A stretch of 64,000 bases of DNA, from positions 471,424 through 535,423 of the forward strand of contig NZ_JH806633.1 in assembly GCF_000295095.1 (NCBI RefSeq). Reading direction: 5' to 3'. The stretch is from Actinomyces timonensis DSM 23838. Lineage in GTDB: Bacteria > Actinomycetota > Actinomycetes > Actinomycetales > Actinomycetaceae. The notes under the pieces are model-generated. The model searched no databases. It was not told the origin of the DNA and saw only the letters and a program-made list of their open reading frames with translations. Position numbers and translations under genes: made by a program. This document shows positions 33,668 to 43,939 of the stretch, piece after piece (positions within the stretch are counted from its first letter, which is position 1; each line of letters starts with the position of its first letter).

Positions 33668-36454
33668 GTGAGCACCTCCACGACCAGACCCGCGCCGTCA
33701 TCCACGGACGGAGCCCCTCGCCGCCTGCTCCTCATCGACGGCCACTCCATGGCCTTCAGGGCCTACTACGCCCTGCCCGTGGAGAACTTCACGACCTCCA
33801 CCGGCCAGGCCACCAACGCCGTCCACGGCTTCGCCTCCATGCTGCTCTCCCTCATCGAGCAGGAGGCCCCCACGCATGTGGCCGTGGCCTTCGACCTCGC
33901 GGGCGGCACCTTCCGCACCGAGGAGTACTCCGAGTACAAGGGCACCCGCGACGCCACGCCCGAGCCCTTCATCGGCCAGGTCGAGCTCATCCAAGAGGTC
34001 CTCGACGCGATGGGCATCCGCTGGCTCACCAAGGACCGCTACGAGGCCGACGACATCCTCGCCACACTGGCCGCCACCGGCCAGGGGGCGGGCATGGAGG
34101 TCCTCCTGTGCTCCGGCGACCGCGACTCCTTCCAGACCGTCACCGAGCGCTGCACCGTGCTCTACCCCATCAAGGGCGTGTCCACCCTGCGCCGGATGAC
34201 GCCGGCCGAGGTCGAGGAGCGCTACGGCGTCACCCCCGAGCGCTACCCGCACCTGGCCGCCCTCGTCGGCGAGACGAGCGACAACCTGCCCGGCGTGCCC
34301 GGGGTCGGCCCCAAGACCGCCGCCAAGTGGATCGCCCAGTACGACGGCCTCGACGGCATCGTCGCCAGCGCCGACCAGATCAAGGGAAAGGCCGGCCAGT
34401 CCCTGCGTGACCACCTCGACGACGTCCTGCGCAACCGCCGTCTCAACCGGCTCCTCACCGACCTCGACCTCGGCATCGACCCCGCCCGGGACCTGGAGTA
34501 CCTGGGCGCCCACCGCGCCGCCCTCACCCGCGTCATGGAGGCCCTGGAGTTCCGCACGATCCTCCAGCGCGCCCAGCGCGTCCTGCCCTTCGCCGACACC
34601 TCCGACCACGGCCCACAGGGCTCGGCCGCCCCCGAGGGCCCCGCCGCCGCCCTGGAGGCCCTCGCGCCCGCGGTCCTCGGCCACTGCATCGAGCCCGGCC
34701 GCCTCGCCGAGGCGATCCAGGAGCTCGCCGACGGCGCCCTCGGCCTCCACATCATCGGGGACCTGCGCCCGGGCCTCGGCGACCCGCGACTCGTCGCCCT
34801 GTCCGACGGCGAGCGGGCCGTCGTCGCCGACCCCTCCCTCCTGCTGCCGGGCGACGAGCGGGCCCTCGGCGCCCTCCTGGCCGATCCCGCGCGCCGCCTC
34901 GTCGTCGCCGACGCCAAGGGCTCCTCCCACGCCCTGGCCGCCCGGGGCTTCGAGCTGCGGGGCGTCGCCGCCGACCCCTCCCTGGCCGGCTACCTGTGCC
35001 GCCCCGAGCAGCGCAGCTACGACGTCGACAGCCTCGTCCAGCGCTGGCTCGGCATCGACCTGGCCGGCATGGAGGACGATGCCAGCGCCGACGGCGGCCA
35101 GCAGGGCTTCGACCTCGACGCCCTCGCCGCGGATGCGGTTCCCACCGAGGCCCTGCGCGCCGCGCGCCGCGCCGCCGCGCTCCTGCCCCTCCAGGACGCC
35201 CTCGACGCCCAGATGGAGCAGCGCGGGGCCTCCGCCCTCTTCACCGGCCTCGAGATGCCCGTCTCGGAGTGCCTGGGCAGGATGGAGGCCCTGGGCATCG
35301 CCGTCGACGACGACGTCCTGGCCGCCCGCGAGGCCGAGCTCGACGGGCGGGTCAACCACGCCCAGGCCGCCGCCTTCGAGGCCGCCGGCCACGAGCTCAA
35401 CCTCTCCAGCCCCAAGCAGCTCCAGACCGTCCTCTTCGACGAGCTCGGCATGCCCAAGACCCGCAAGACCAAGACCGGGTACACCACGGACGCGGGCGCT
35501 CTGGCCGAGCTCTACGCCAAGACCGGGCACCCCTTCCTCGCCCAGCTCCTGGAGCACCGCGACGCCATCAAACTGCGCCAGACCGTCGAGGGACTGCGCA
35601 AGGCCATCCAGCCCGACGGCCGCATCCGCACCACCTTCCAGCAGACCATCGCCGCCACCGGCCGCCTGTCCTCCATCGACCCCAACCTGCAGAACATCCC
35701 CGCCCGTACCGAGGAGGGGCGCCGCATCCGCGAGGCCTTCACCGTCGGCGAGGGCTACGAGTGCCTCATGACGGCCGACTACTCCCAGATCGAGATGCGC
35801 ATCATGGCGCACCTGTCCGGGGACGAGGCCCTCATCGAGGCCTTCCGCTCCGGGGAGGACCTGCACCGCTACGTGGCCGCCCTCGTCCACCGCATCGACG
35901 TCGACGACGTCACCCCCGAGCAGCGCGGCCACGTCAAGGCCATGAGCTACGGCCTGGCCTACGGGCTGTCCACCTACGGCCTGGCCAAGCAGCTCGGCAT
36001 CGAGAACGCCGAGGCCATGGCCCTGCGCGACGCCTACTTCGCCCGCTTCGGTCGCGTCCACGACTACCTCGAGGCCGTCGTCGACCAGGCGCGCCGCGAC
36101 GGCTACACCCAGACGATGCTCGGGCGCCGCCGCTACCTGCCGGACCTGGGCAGCGACAACCGCCAGCGCCGCGAGATGGCCGAGCGCGCCGCCCTCAACG
36201 CCCCCATCCAGGGCTCGGCCGCCGACATTGTCAAGCGCGCCATGGTGGACGTCGCCGAGGCGCTCACCGCCCAGGGCCTGGCCAGCCGCATCCTCCTGCA
36301 GATCCACGACGAGCTCCTCCTGGAGATCGCGCCGGGGGAGGGCGACGCCGTCGAGGCCCTCGTCAGGGAGCGCATGGGCCGGGCCGTCTCACTGTCCGTG
36401 CCCCTTGACGTCTCCGTGGGGCGCGGCAGCACCTGGCGCGACGCCGCTCACTGA
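33668..36454 (+). CDS. polA: DNA polymerase I
   Basis: 928 residues, GTG start. Residues 1 to about 310 are the 5'-3' exonuclease ('LLLIDGHSMAFRAYYAL', 'YEADDILATLA', helix-hairpin-helix 'GVPGVGPKTAAKWI'). The middle domain lacks the DxE/ExxxD residues of the 3'-5' exonuclease, as usual in actinobacteria. The polymerase domain has motif A 'DYSQIEMRIMAH' near 703, 'RRYLPDLGSDNRQRRE' in the fingers, and motif C 'QIHDELLLE' near 878. It fills gaps and removes primers. Leaderless promoter. Confidence 0.97.
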   Translation: MSTSTTRPAPSSTDGAPRRLLLIDGHSMAFRAYYALPVENFTTSTGQATNAVHGFASMLLSLIEQEAPTHVAVAFDLAGGTFRTEEYSEYKGTRDATPEPFIGQVELIQEVLDAMGIRWLTKDRYEADDILATLAATGQGAGMEVLLCSGDRDSFQTVTERCTVLYPIKGVSTLRRMTPAEVEERYGVTPERYPHLAALVGETSDNLPGVPGVGPKTAAKWIAQYDGLDGIVASADQIKGKAGQSLRDHLDDVLRNRRLNRLLTDLDLGIDPARDLEYLGAHRAALTRVMEALEFRTILQRAQRVLPFADTSDHGPQGSAAPEGPAAALEALAPAVLGHCIEPGRLAEAIQELADGALGLHIIGDLRPGLGDPRLVALSDGERAVVADPSLLLPGDERALGALLADPARRLVVADAKGSSHALAARGFELRGVAADPSLAGYLCRPEQRSYDVDSLVQRWLGIDLAGMEDDASADGGQQGFDLDALAADAVPTEALRAARRAAALLPLQDALDAQMEQRGASALFTGLEMPVSECLGRMEALGIAVDDDVLAAREAELDGRVNHAQAAAFEAAGHELNLSSPKQLQTVLFDELGMPKTRKTKTGYTTDAGALAELYAKTGHPFLAQLLEHRDAIKLRQTVEGLRKAIQPDGRIRTTFQQTIAATGRLSSIDPNLQNIPARTEEGRRIREAFTVGEGYECLMTADYSQIEMRIMAHLSGDEALIEAFRSGEDLHRYVAALVHRIDVDDVTPEQRGHVKAMSYGLAYGLSTYGLAKQLGIENAEAMALRDAYFARFGRVHDYLEAVVDQARRDGYTQTMLGRRRYLPDLGSDNRQRREMAERAALNAPIQGSAADIVKRAMVDVAEALTAQGLASRILLQIHDELLLEIAPGEGDAVEALVRERMGRAVSLSVPLDVSVGRGSTWRDAAH

Positions 36455-36513
36455 GCCCCGTCTGTGAGGGATTCCATGACGAGGCGCGCGCCAGGGCTGT
36501 GGGAACCTCAGGG

Positions 36514-36541
36514 TTCCGAAACGGCCACTGGCTGGTAGAGT
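36514..36541 (+). promoter_or_regulatory. Promoter of rpsA
   Basis: TTCCGA (36514-36519) and TAGAGT (36536-36541), 16 bp apart, lie about 165 bp before the rpsA ATG. They leave a structured leader of roughly 155 nt that could carry S1 autoregulation; no known motif is recognised in it. Confidence 0.45.
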
Positions 36542-36703
36542 TCGATGCGTGCGCCCCGCGGGCGGATCACGATTGTGAAACATTCGGTGACATTCGATGA
36601 TCTGACCAACCGCACGCCGTGCCAGTCCGGGCTGGCCCGTCTTGCGGGGGACGCATGGCATCTATCGTCCCGACCCCCAAGTCCGTTTCGGAGCAACCCC
36701 TAC

Positions 36704-38155
36704 ATGACCAACAACACGCCCAGCCCTGCCCCGGTCGCCGTCAACGACATCGGCTCGACCGAGGAGATTCTCGCCGCCGTCGACGAGACCATCAAGTACT
36801 TCGATGACGGCGACATCGTCGAGGGCACTGTCGTCAAGGTCGACCACGACGAGGTCCTCCTCGACATCGGCTACAAGACCGAGGGCGTCATCCTCGCTCG
36901 TGAGCTGTCCATCAAGCACGACGTCGACCCCGACGAGATCGTCTCCGTCGGCGACGAGATCGAGGCCCTTGTGCTCCAGAAGGAGGACAAGGAGGGTCGT
37001 CTGCTCCTGAGCAAGAAGCGCGCCCAGTACGAGCGCGCCTGGGGCACCATCGAGCGCGTCAAGGAGGAGGACGGCGTCGTCACCGGCTCCGTCATCGAGG
37101 TCGTCAAGGGCGGGCTCATCCTCGACATCGGCCTGCGCGGCTTCCTGCCCGCCTCCCTGGTCGAGATGCGCCGCGTGCGCGACCTCCAGCCCTACGTGGG
37201 CCGCGAGCTCGAGGCCAAGATCATCGAGCTGGACAAGAACCGCAACAACGTGGTCCTCTCCCGCCGCGCCTTCCTCGAGCAGACCCAGTCCGAGGTCCGC
37301 ACCAACTTCCTGCAGACCCTCGGCAAGAGCCAGGTCCGCACCGGTGTGGTCTCCTCCATCGTCAACTTCGGCGCCTTCGTGGACCTGGGCGGCGTCGACG
37401 GCCTCGTCCACGTCTCCGAGCTGTCCTGGAAGCACATCGACCACCCGTCCGAGGTCGTCGAGGTCGGCCAGGAGGTCACCGTCGAGGTCCTCGACGTCGA
37501 CTTCGACCGCGAGCGCGTCTCCCTGTCGCTGAAGTCCACGCAGGAGGACCCGTGGCAGGCCTTCGCCCGCACCCACGCCATCGGCCAGGTCGTCCCCGGC
37601 AAGGTCACCAAGCTCGTACCCTTCGGCGCCTTCGTCCGCGTCGAGGACGGCATCGAGGGCCTCGTCCACATCTCCGAGCTCGCCCAGCGCCACGTCGAGG
37701 TGCCCGAGCAGGTCGTCAAGGTCGGTGAGGACGTCTTCGTCAAGGTCATCGACATCGACCTCGAGCGCCGCCGCATCTCCCTGTCCCTCAAGCAGGCCAA
37801 CGAGGGCGTCGACCCCGCCAGCGAGGACTTCGACCCCTCGCTCTACGGCATGGCCGCCGAGTACGACGAGAACGGCAACTACAAGTACCCCGAGGGCTTC
37901 GACCCGGAGACCAACGAGTGGCTCGAGGGCTTCGAGGCGCAGCGCGAGGCCTGGGAGGCCGAGTACGCGGCCGCCCACGCCCGTTGGGAGGCCCACAAGG
38001 CCCAGGTCGCCAAGGCCCAGGAGGAGGACCAGGACTCCGGCGAGACCGTCCCCGCTGGCTCCACCTCCTACTCCTCGACCTCCACGGAGGCCACCGGCAC
38101 CCTCGCCTCCGACGAGGCCCTTGCCGCCCTGCGCGAGAAGCTGACCGGCAACTGA
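36704..38155 (+). CDS. rpsA: 30S ribosomal protein S1
   Basis: 483 residues with four S1 (OB-fold) RNA-binding repeats at about 35-105, 120-185, 205-275 and 290-362 (for example 'VVSSIVNFGAFVDLGGVDGLVHVSELSW'-type units), as in actinobacterial S1, which has four rather than six. A C-terminal acidic and Ser/Thr-rich tail follows. The ATG at 36704 has a GGAG site 10 nt upstream; an earlier in-frame ATG (36545) lies in the leader. S1 binds mRNA on the 30S subunit. A GC hairpin follows the stop. Confidence 0.96.
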   Translation: MTNNTPSPAPVAVNDIGSTEEILAAVDETIKYFDDGDIVEGTVVKVDHDEVLLDIGYKTEGVILARELSIKHDVDPDEIVSVGDEIEALVLQKEDKEGRLLLSKKRAQYERAWGTIERVKEEDGVVTGSVIEVVKGGLILDIGLRGFLPASLVEMRRVRDLQPYVGRELEAKIIELDKNRNNVVLSRRAFLEQTQSEVRTNFLQTLGKSQVRTGVVSSIVNFGAFVDLGGVDGLVHVSELSWKHIDHPSEVVEVGQEVTVEVLDVDFDRERVSLSLKSTQEDPWQAFARTHAIGQVVPGKVTKLVPFGAFVRVEDGIEGLVHISELAQRHVEVPEQVVKVGEDVFVKVIDIDLERRRISLSLKQANEGVDPASEDFDPSLYGMAAEYDENGNYKYPEGFDPETNEWLEGFEAQREAWEAEYAAAHARWEAHKAQVAKAQEEDQDSGETVPAGSTSYSSTSTEATGTLASDEALAALREKLTGN

Positions 38156-38181
38156 TCGGCCACCGCGTGTAGCACTCCGAC

Positions 38182-38213
38182 GGCGCCCCCGGCCCACACC
38201 GGCCGGGGGCGCC
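38182..38213 (+). terminator. Terminator after rpsA
   Basis: A perfect 13-bp stem (38182-38194 and 38201-38213, GGCGCCCCCGGCC) with a 6-nt loop and no U tract. Confidence 0.6.
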
Positions 38214-38331
38214 CCACGTCAGGAGCGTGTCATGTCTGGCAGTGCTCCCCATCGCGAATGCTCTAGTCTCTATGCGAGGCTGAACCAGGGCGGTGCCCTG
38301 CCGCCGCAGTCGACCCCTGAGAGGCAGGATG

Positions 38332-40074
38332 ATGAGCTGGTCCGACGACTCCGAGGCCCTGCGCGGCATCGAGGAGCCGAGATCCCCCGCGGGGGCCGCC
38401 GCGTTCCTCGCCGCGGTCACCTCGGCCTTCGACGGCTCCGACCCCGCGGATCCCGGCAGCCACGAGGAGCTGCGCCGCTCCGGTCTGGGCGAGGCCCTGG
38501 CCGAGGTCGACCGGGACGCGCTCGTGGCCCTCGCCGAGGACCCCCGCCTGAGCCGCGACGAGATCGAGGCCGCCATCAGCCACTGCATCGGTATCCGCCG
38601 CGCGGCGGGCGTCTCCGAGGTCCCCACCCGCTACGCCCGCATCGAGATGTGCGCGGCGCTCGGCCAGCGCGCCGAGGCCCTCAGCGAGCTGCGCGAGGCC
38701 AGGCTCTTCTCCATGGGGGACATCGACCCGCGAGTGACCCTCGCGGCGGCCACCTTCAATGACGACTTCTCCGGTGTCATCCGCACGGCCTCCTCGGCCA
38801 CGCTGCGCAAGATCGCCGACCCCTCCGCGGTCTCGGAGGGACTGTCCTCCAGCCTCCTGCCCTACCTCGCCCAGGAGCGGCGGGTCGAGGGGGAGGACGC
38901 CCTCGCCACGCTCGACACCATCGAGCCCCCCGCCTGGCAGCGCCTGCGCGTGCTCGGCCGGCGCCTGGAGTACATGGCGCTCGCCGGGCAGTGGGAGCGG
39001 GCCATGGCCGTCATGCGGCACACCGATCTCAAGGACGGCAGCCAGTCCACCGCCTGGACGCTCATGAACACGGCGGCCTGCATGGCGCTCGTCCTGCGGG
39101 AGGCCGTGCGCGCCGGCTATGGCCAGAACGCCCTCGGCGCCGCCGTGCAGCTGCGCTCGGAGCTCGGCCCCGAGCTCGCTCTGACGGGCTGGGACACGGT
39201 CGCCCACGCCTATGACATGGCCACCACCTTCGCGCGGGTCCTCGCCCGGATCTTCGACGAGCGCAACGGCGGCAACGGCGTCTCGGAGCGGATCGAGACG
39301 CGGATGGCCGCCGAGGCCTCCAGCCTGCGCAACCGCTCCTACGGCACCATGACCGGCGGCTTCGGCATGCAGGCGGAGACCGCTGCCAACCGCGCCGCCC
39401 TCGTCCAGGAGACCCAGGAACTGCTCGTCCTGGCGCGCGGCTACGGCCTCGGCGCGGTGCGCGAGCGGGCCATGCGCACCGCGGAGATGGTGAGCGACTC
39501 CCTGTCGGCGGGCATTGATGAGACCCAGCTCGAGGTCATCATCGAGCTCCGCGTCGTCTTCGCCCGTCTCCTCCTCGCCCTGGGCGCCTCCGAGCGCGCT
39601 GAGGGCGAGGCGCTGCGCACGGCGGAGTTGTGCCTGTCCCAGGGCTGGCAGGAGATCGCCTGCGCCTCCTTCGTGACGGCCGGACGGGCGGCCTCCGAGC
39701 GCCACGAGATCTTTGCCGCCCGTGAGCACACGGGCCAGGTGACCGCCATCCTGGCCGACTGGGGCACCAGCCGTATGAGCGAGCGGCTCACGATCCTCGT
39801 CGAGGCCATCGGCGACCACGCCAGCTCGGTCCTCCTCCTCACCGACCTCGCCGAGCGGACCTCCCAGAACGTCGAGGAGGACAACACCCTCGCCGCGCCC
39901 ACGCGCGAGGTCTGCCGGAAAGCCCGCTCCGAGCTCGGCAAGGTCGGCCGCGTCCCCGACGGCGTCGAGGCCCGCCTGACGGCCGTCGAGGAGAGGATCG
40001 CCCCGTATGGCCGCGGCCGGGGAGGCCGCCACCGCGCCGCCGGATCAGCGGCCACCGATGACTCACCGGCCTGA
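38332..40074 (+). CDS. Helical-repeat protein of unknown function
   Basis: 580 residues, almost entirely alpha-helical, with TPR/SEL-like pairs such as 'RLRVLGRRLEYMALAGQWERAM' broken over the chain. It has no signal peptide, membrane segment or catalytic motif, so it is probably a cytoplasmic scaffold or regulator. A double ATG (38329, 38332) follows GAGAGGCAGG; the second gives the better spacing. A TAGTCT -10-like box lies near 38262. It overlaps the proposed coaE start. I do not recognise the family. Confidence 0.75.
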   Translation: MSWSDDSEALRGIEEPRSPAGAAAFLAAVTSAFDGSDPADPGSHEELRRSGLGEALAEVDRDALVALAEDPRLSRDEIEAAISHCIGIRRAAGVSEVPTRYARIEMCAALGQRAEALSELREARLFSMGDIDPRVTLAAATFNDDFSGVIRTASSATLRKIADPSAVSEGLSSSLLPYLAQERRVEGEDALATLDTIEPPAWQRLRVLGRRLEYMALAGQWERAMAVMRHTDLKDGSQSTAWTLMNTAACMALVLREAVRAGYGQNALGAAVQLRSELGPELALTGWDTVAHAYDMATTFARVLARIFDERNGGNGVSERIETRMAAEASSLRNRSYGTMTGGFGMQAETAANRAALVQETQELLVLARGYGLGAVRERAMRTAEMVSDSLSAGIDETQLEVIIELRVVFARLLLALGASERAEGEALRTAELCLSQGWQEIACASFVTAGRAASERHEIFAAREHTGQVTAILADWGTSRMSERLTILVEAIGDHASSVLLLTDLAERTSQNVEEDNTLAAPTREVCRKARSELGKVGRVPDGVEARLTAVEERIAPYGRGRGGRHRAAGSAATDDSPA

Positions 40075-40975
40075 GGGGGCGATCAGGCTGGGGGAGGGCC
40101 AGATCGCGGCCTCCCTCGTGGGCCGGCTGAGAGCCCACGGACACCCCTTCGCCCTCGCTGATCCCGCGGCGCGCCCGGCATCCGCTGCGCCTCCCGTGCC
40201 CGCTGCCCCTGGCCTCGCCCTCAGTCTCCCCGCACCCGGCTCCCTTCCGCCCGGCGCTCCCGAGCGCGCCCTGCTCACCCTCATCGGTGAGATGACCGGG
40301 ATCATCGCCCGCCGCCGTTCCTTCGCCGACGGCGCGGGCCGGCTCGCCGTCCCACGGGGCCGGCGCGCCCTGCGCGTGGGGCTCACTGGGGGCATCGGCA
40401 CCGGCAAGTCGACAGCCGCCCGCCGCCTCGCCGAGCGCGGCGCGAGCGTCGTCGATGCCGACGCCGTCGCCAGGGAGGTCCTCGCACCCGGAAGCGAGGG
40501 CCTGGCGGCCGTGGCCGCGGCCTTCGGACGCGATGTCCTGGGCGCCGACGACTCCCTCAACAGGGCGGCGCTGGCATCCCGTGTCTTCGGGGACCCCGCC
40601 GCCCGGGCCCGGCTCGACGCCATCACCCTGCCTCGGATCGCCGAGCTCGCCGCCCGCCGCCTCGAGGCGGTCCCGGCGGGAGGGATCGCCGTCTACGACG
40701 TCCCCCTCCTCGCCGAGAGCGGCATCGCCGACCTCTTCGACTGCGTCATCGTCGTCGAGGCGCCCCTGGCGACCCGGCTCGCCCGCCTCGCCCGGCGCGG
40801 CGTGGACGAGGCCGACGCGCGGCGCCGGATCGCCGTCCAGGCCGGCGACGACGACCGCCGCCGCCTGGCGGACTTCATCCTGCCCAACAGTGGGAGCGAG
40901 CGGGACCTCGCTGACGCCGTCGGGCGCCTGTGGGACGATCGCCTGCGCCCCGCCTCCCAAGGAGAGAAGCCATGA
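40007..40975 (+). CDS. coaE: Dephospho-CoA kinase with N-terminal extension
   Basis: 322 residues; the CoaE domain occupies about 123-320: P-loop 'VGLTGGIGTGKSTAARRLAERG', 'VVDADAVAREVL', 'YDVPLLAESG' and 'ANSG'-type closing segment 'LPNSGSERDL'. It phosphorylates dephospho-CoA, the last CoA step. The approximately 122-residue extension is unusual. Start choices are ATG 40007 (GAGGAGAGG 10 nt upstream, overlapping the previous gene by 68 bp), ATG 40058, or GTG 40376, which would give a standard-length enzyme. The extension reads as plausible helical protein. ATGA overlap with the next gene. Confidence 0.85.
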   Translation: MAAAGEAATAPPDQRPPMTHRPEGAIRLGEGQIAASLVGRLRAHGHPFALADPAARPASAAPPVPAAPGLALSLPAPGSLPPGAPERALLTLIGEMTGIIARRRSFADGAGRLAVPRGRRALRVGLTGGIGTGKSTAARRLAERGASVVDADAVAREVLAPGSEGLAAVAAAFGRDVLGADDSLNRAALASRVFGDPAARARLDAITLPRIAELAARRLEAVPAGGIAVYDVPLLAESGIADLFDCVIVVEAPLATRLARLARRGVDEADARRRIAVQAGDDDRRRLADFILPNSGSERDLADAVGRLWDDRLRPASQGEKP

Positions 40976-41622
40976 GCGCCACTGAGCCACAGGACGACCA
41001 GGAGAGGGAGGCCGACGAGGAGCTGACCGCCTCCAGCCTCGGCTCCCGCGCGAGGCGCGTCGTCGCCTGGGTGGCGCTCATCAACCTGGCCGGCATGGTC
41101 ATCGAGATCGCCGTGGGGGCCCGCATCGGCTCGGCCTCCCTCCTCGCCGACGCCGCCGACTTCCTCGAGGACTTTCTCATCAACGCGCTCGTCGTCCTCG
41201 CCCTCGGCTGGCCGGTGGCCTCCCGGCGCCGGGCCGCCAGATGGCTCGCCGCCCTCATCCTCATCCCCGCCCTGGCTGCCCTGGCCACCGCCGTCTGGCG
41301 GCTCGCCACCGGTCAGCCCCCCGAGCCCATCAGCCTCTCGCTCACGGCGGGGCTCGCCCTCATCCTCAACGCCCTGTGCGCGCTCCTCCTCATGGGGCTG
41401 CGCAGGACGGGAGGCTCCCTCGTGCGCGGGGCGTGGCTCGCCGCCCGCAACGACGTCCTGGGCAACGCCCTCATCATCGGCGCTGGCCTGCTCACGCTGG
41501 CGCGCCCCAGCGTCTGGCCCGACGTCGTCGTGGGCGCCGTCATGGCCGTGGTCAACCTGCGGGCGGCGGGCGAGGTCCTGGAGCAGGCGCGGGCCGAGGA
41601 CCCGGAGATCGAGGCGGCGTAG
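40972..41622 (+). CDS. Cation-efflux (CDF)-like membrane protein
   Basis: 216 residues with about six membrane segments. The layout resembles a cation diffusion facilitator transmembrane domain: '[20 protein letters not shown]' in helix 2 and '[19 protein letters not shown]' in helix 5. The usual HxxxD metal sites read DxxxD-like and NxxxN, so Zn/Mn transport is not certain. The cytoplasmic domain is missing, as in a small actinobacterial subgroup. It overlaps coaE by 4 bp and precedes uvrB by 10 bp. Confidence 0.78.
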   Translation: MSATEPQDDQEREADEELTASSLGSRARRVVAWVALINLAGMVIEIAVGARIGSASLLADAADFLEDFLINALVVLALGWPVASRRRAARWLAALILIPALAALATAVWRLATGQPPEPISLSLTAGLALILNALCALLLMGLRRTGGSLVRGAWLAARNDVLGNALIIGAGLLTLARPSVWPDVVVGAVMAVVNLRAAGEVLEQARAEDPEIEAA

Positions 41623-41625
41623 CCT
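41620..41625 (+). promoter_or_regulatory. -10 element for a leaderless uvrB transcript
   Basis: TAGCCT, 7 nt before the ATG at 41633; its first three bases are the stop codon of the upstream CDF-like gene. Confidence 0.6.
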
Positions 41626-41632
41626 AGCGCCC

Positions 41633-43729
41633 ATGCGCCCCGTCACCGACCTGCGTCGAACCGACAAGCCCTTCGAGGTCGTCAGCCAGTACACGCCCAG
41701 CGGCGACCAGCCCACCGCCATCAACGAGCTCGCCGAGCGCCTGAACGCGGGGGAGAAGGACATCGTCCTCCTCGGCGCCACCGGAACCGGGAAGTCCGCC
41801 ACCACCGCCTGGCTCGTGGAGAAGGCACAGCGCCCCACCCTCATCCTGGAGCCCAACAAGACGCTGGCCGCGCAGATGGCCGCCGAGTTCCGCGAGCTCC
41901 TGCCGAACAACGCGGTGGAGTACTTCGTCTCCTACTACGACTACTACCAGCCCGAGGCCTATGTCCCCCAGACGGACACCTTCATCGAGAAGGACTCCTC
42001 CATCAACGACGAGGTCGAGCGGCTGCGCCACAGCGCCACGAACTCCCTGCTCACACGCCGGGACGTCGTCGTCGTCTCCTCGGTGTCCTGCATCTACGGC
42101 CTGGGCACGCCCCAGGAGTACGTCGACCGCATGACGCCCCTGGCCGTGGGGGACCAGATCGACCGCGACGAGCTCCTGCGCCGCTTCGTCGGCATGCAGT
42201 ACACCCGCAACGACATCGACTTCACCCGCGGCACCTTCCGCGTGCGCGGGGACACCGTCGAGATCATCCCCATGTACGAGGAGCTCGCCATCCGCATCGA
42301 GTTCTTCGGCGACGAGATCGAGTCCCTGGCAACCCTCCACCCCGTCACCGGGGACGTCATCGCCCCCGCCGAGCAGGTCTTCGTCTTCCCGGCCTCCCAC
42401 TACGTGGCCGGGCCCGAGCGCATGAACCGCGCCATCGAGGGCATCGAGGCCGAGCTCGCCGAGCGCCTGGCCGTCTTCGAGCGCGACGGCAAGCTCCTGG
42501 AGGCCCAGCGCCTGCGCATGCGCACCACCTACGACCTGGAGATGATGCGCCAGATCGGCATGTGCTCGGGCATCGAGAACTACTCGATGCACATCGACGG
42601 GCGCAGCCCCGGCACCCCGCCCAACACGCTGCTCGACTACTTCCCCGAGGACTTCCTCCTCGTCATCGACGAGTCCCACGTGACCGTCCCCCAGATCGGC
42701 GCCATGCACGAGGGGGACGCCTCCCGCAAGCGCACCCTCGTCGACCACGGCTTCCGACTGCCCAGTGCCCTGGACAACCGGCCGCTGACCTTCACGGAGT
42801 TCGAGAGCCGCATCGGCCAGACCGTCTACCTGTCCGCCACTCCCGGCGACTACGAGATGGAGCGCTCCGACGGCGTCGTCGAGCAGATCATCCGCCCCAC
42901 CGGGCTCGTGGACCCCAAGATCGTCGTCAAGCCCACCCAGGGGCAGATCGACGACCTCCTGGAGGAGGTGCGCCTGCGGGTGGACAAGGACGAGCGCGTC
43001 CTCGTCACCACGCTCACCAAGCGCATGGCCGAGGATCTCACCACCTACCTCGCCGAGCGGGGCGTGCGCGTGGAGTACCTGCACTCCGACGTCGACACGC
43101 TGCGGCGGGTCGAGCTGCTGCGCGAGCTGCGGCAGGGGCGCTTCGACGTCCTCGTCGGCATCAACCTCCTGCGCGAGGGCCTGGACCTTCCCGAGGTCTC
43201 CCTCGTGTCCATCCTCGACGCGGACAAGGAGGGGTTCCTGCGCTCGACGAGGTCCCTCATCCAGACCATCGGCCGCGCCGCGCGCAACGTCTCCGGCGAG
43301 GTCCACATGTACGCCGACACGACCACCCCCGCCATGGCCCAGGCCATCGGTGAGACCGAGCGCCGCCGCGCCCTCCAGCTCGCCTACAACGAGGCCAACG
43401 GCATCGACCCCCAGCCCCTGCGCAAGAGGATCGCGGACGTCACCGACATGCTCGCGCGCGAGGACATCGACACCGAGGAACTGCTCGCCGGCGGGTACCG
43501 CGGCCATGAGGAGACTTCCGTGCGCAAGGGCCGGAAGAAGGCCGCCGAGGCGACCGTCCGGGAGCGCCTGGCCGGCGCCGCGCAGGGCGATCTCGCCGAG
43601 CTCATCACCGAGCTCACTGAGCAGATGCACGCCGCCGCCGTTGATCTCCAGTTCGAGCTCGCCGCCCGATTGCGCGATGAGATCCAGGATTTGAAGAAGG
43701 AACTGCGCGCCATGCGGGAAACGAGCTGA
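41633..43729 (+). CDS. uvrB: Excinuclease ABC subunit B
   Basis: 698 residues. Helicase motif I is '[20 protein letters not shown]' near 47, the beta-hairpin that opens DNA is in '[20 protein letters not shown]', the DEAD-like motif is 'LLVIDESH', motif VI is 'QTIGRAARN', and the C-terminal UVR motif that binds UvrC is '[20 protein letters not shown]'. It verifies lesions passed on by UvrA (52077-54923 in this window). Leaderless promoter; no LexA box was seen here. Confidence 0.97.
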   Translation: MRPVTDLRRTDKPFEVVSQYTPSGDQPTAINELAERLNAGEKDIVLLGATGTGKSATTAWLVEKAQRPTLILEPNKTLAAQMAAEFRELLPNNAVEYFVSYYDYYQPEAYVPQTDTFIEKDSSINDEVERLRHSATNSLLTRRDVVVVSSVSCIYGLGTPQEYVDRMTPLAVGDQIDRDELLRRFVGMQYTRNDIDFTRGTFRVRGDTVEIIPMYEELAIRIEFFGDEIESLATLHPVTGDVIAPAEQVFVFPASHYVAGPERMNRAIEGIEAELAERLAVFERDGKLLEAQRLRMRTTYDLEMMRQIGMCSGIENYSMHIDGRSPGTPPNTLLDYFPEDFLLVIDESHVTVPQIGAMHEGDASRKRTLVDHGFRLPSALDNRPLTFTEFESRIGQTVYLSATPGDYEMERSDGVVEQIIRPTGLVDPKIVVKPTQGQIDDLLEEVRLRVDKDERVLVTTLTKRMAEDLTTYLAERGVRVEYLHSDVDTLRRVELLRELRQGRFDVLVGINLLREGLDLPEVSLVSILDADKEGFLRSTRSLIQTIGRAARNVSGEVHMYADTTTPAMAQAIGETERRRALQLAYNEANGIDPQPLRKRIADVTDMLAREDIDTEELLAGGYRGHEETSVRKGRKKAAEATVRERLAGAAQGDLAELITELTEQMHAAAVDLQFELAARLRDEIQDLKKELRAMRETS

Positions 43730-43939
43730 GGCGCCGCCGATGATGAGACCGCCGCGGCCCGGGGACCGTGTCTGGGAGACGGATTTCCACGGGGAAGGCG
43801 GAGGAATCAAAAGACGATAACAGAATGCTCGCCATATGCGGGTTCGTCGGGTACTCTCCATCTGGGCGTGGGCCCTGACCGCCCCTCACCTGCTGCTCCC
43901 TGACGGCTTCCCCCACCTACGGAAGAGCAAACCCCTCCT
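43730..43939. other. Intergenic region before the glycosyltransferase operon
   Basis: 210 bp without a gene. It is less GC-rich around 43806-43830, and a TACTCT -10-like box at about 43851-43856 could start the operon transcript. A GGAAGAG site lies 12 nt before the ATG at 43940. Confidence 0.35.

Noticed and set aside
33698-36307. 869-codon open frame antisense to polA
   Set aside because: Gly/Val/Asp-rich shadow of the polA reading frame with no recognisable domain.
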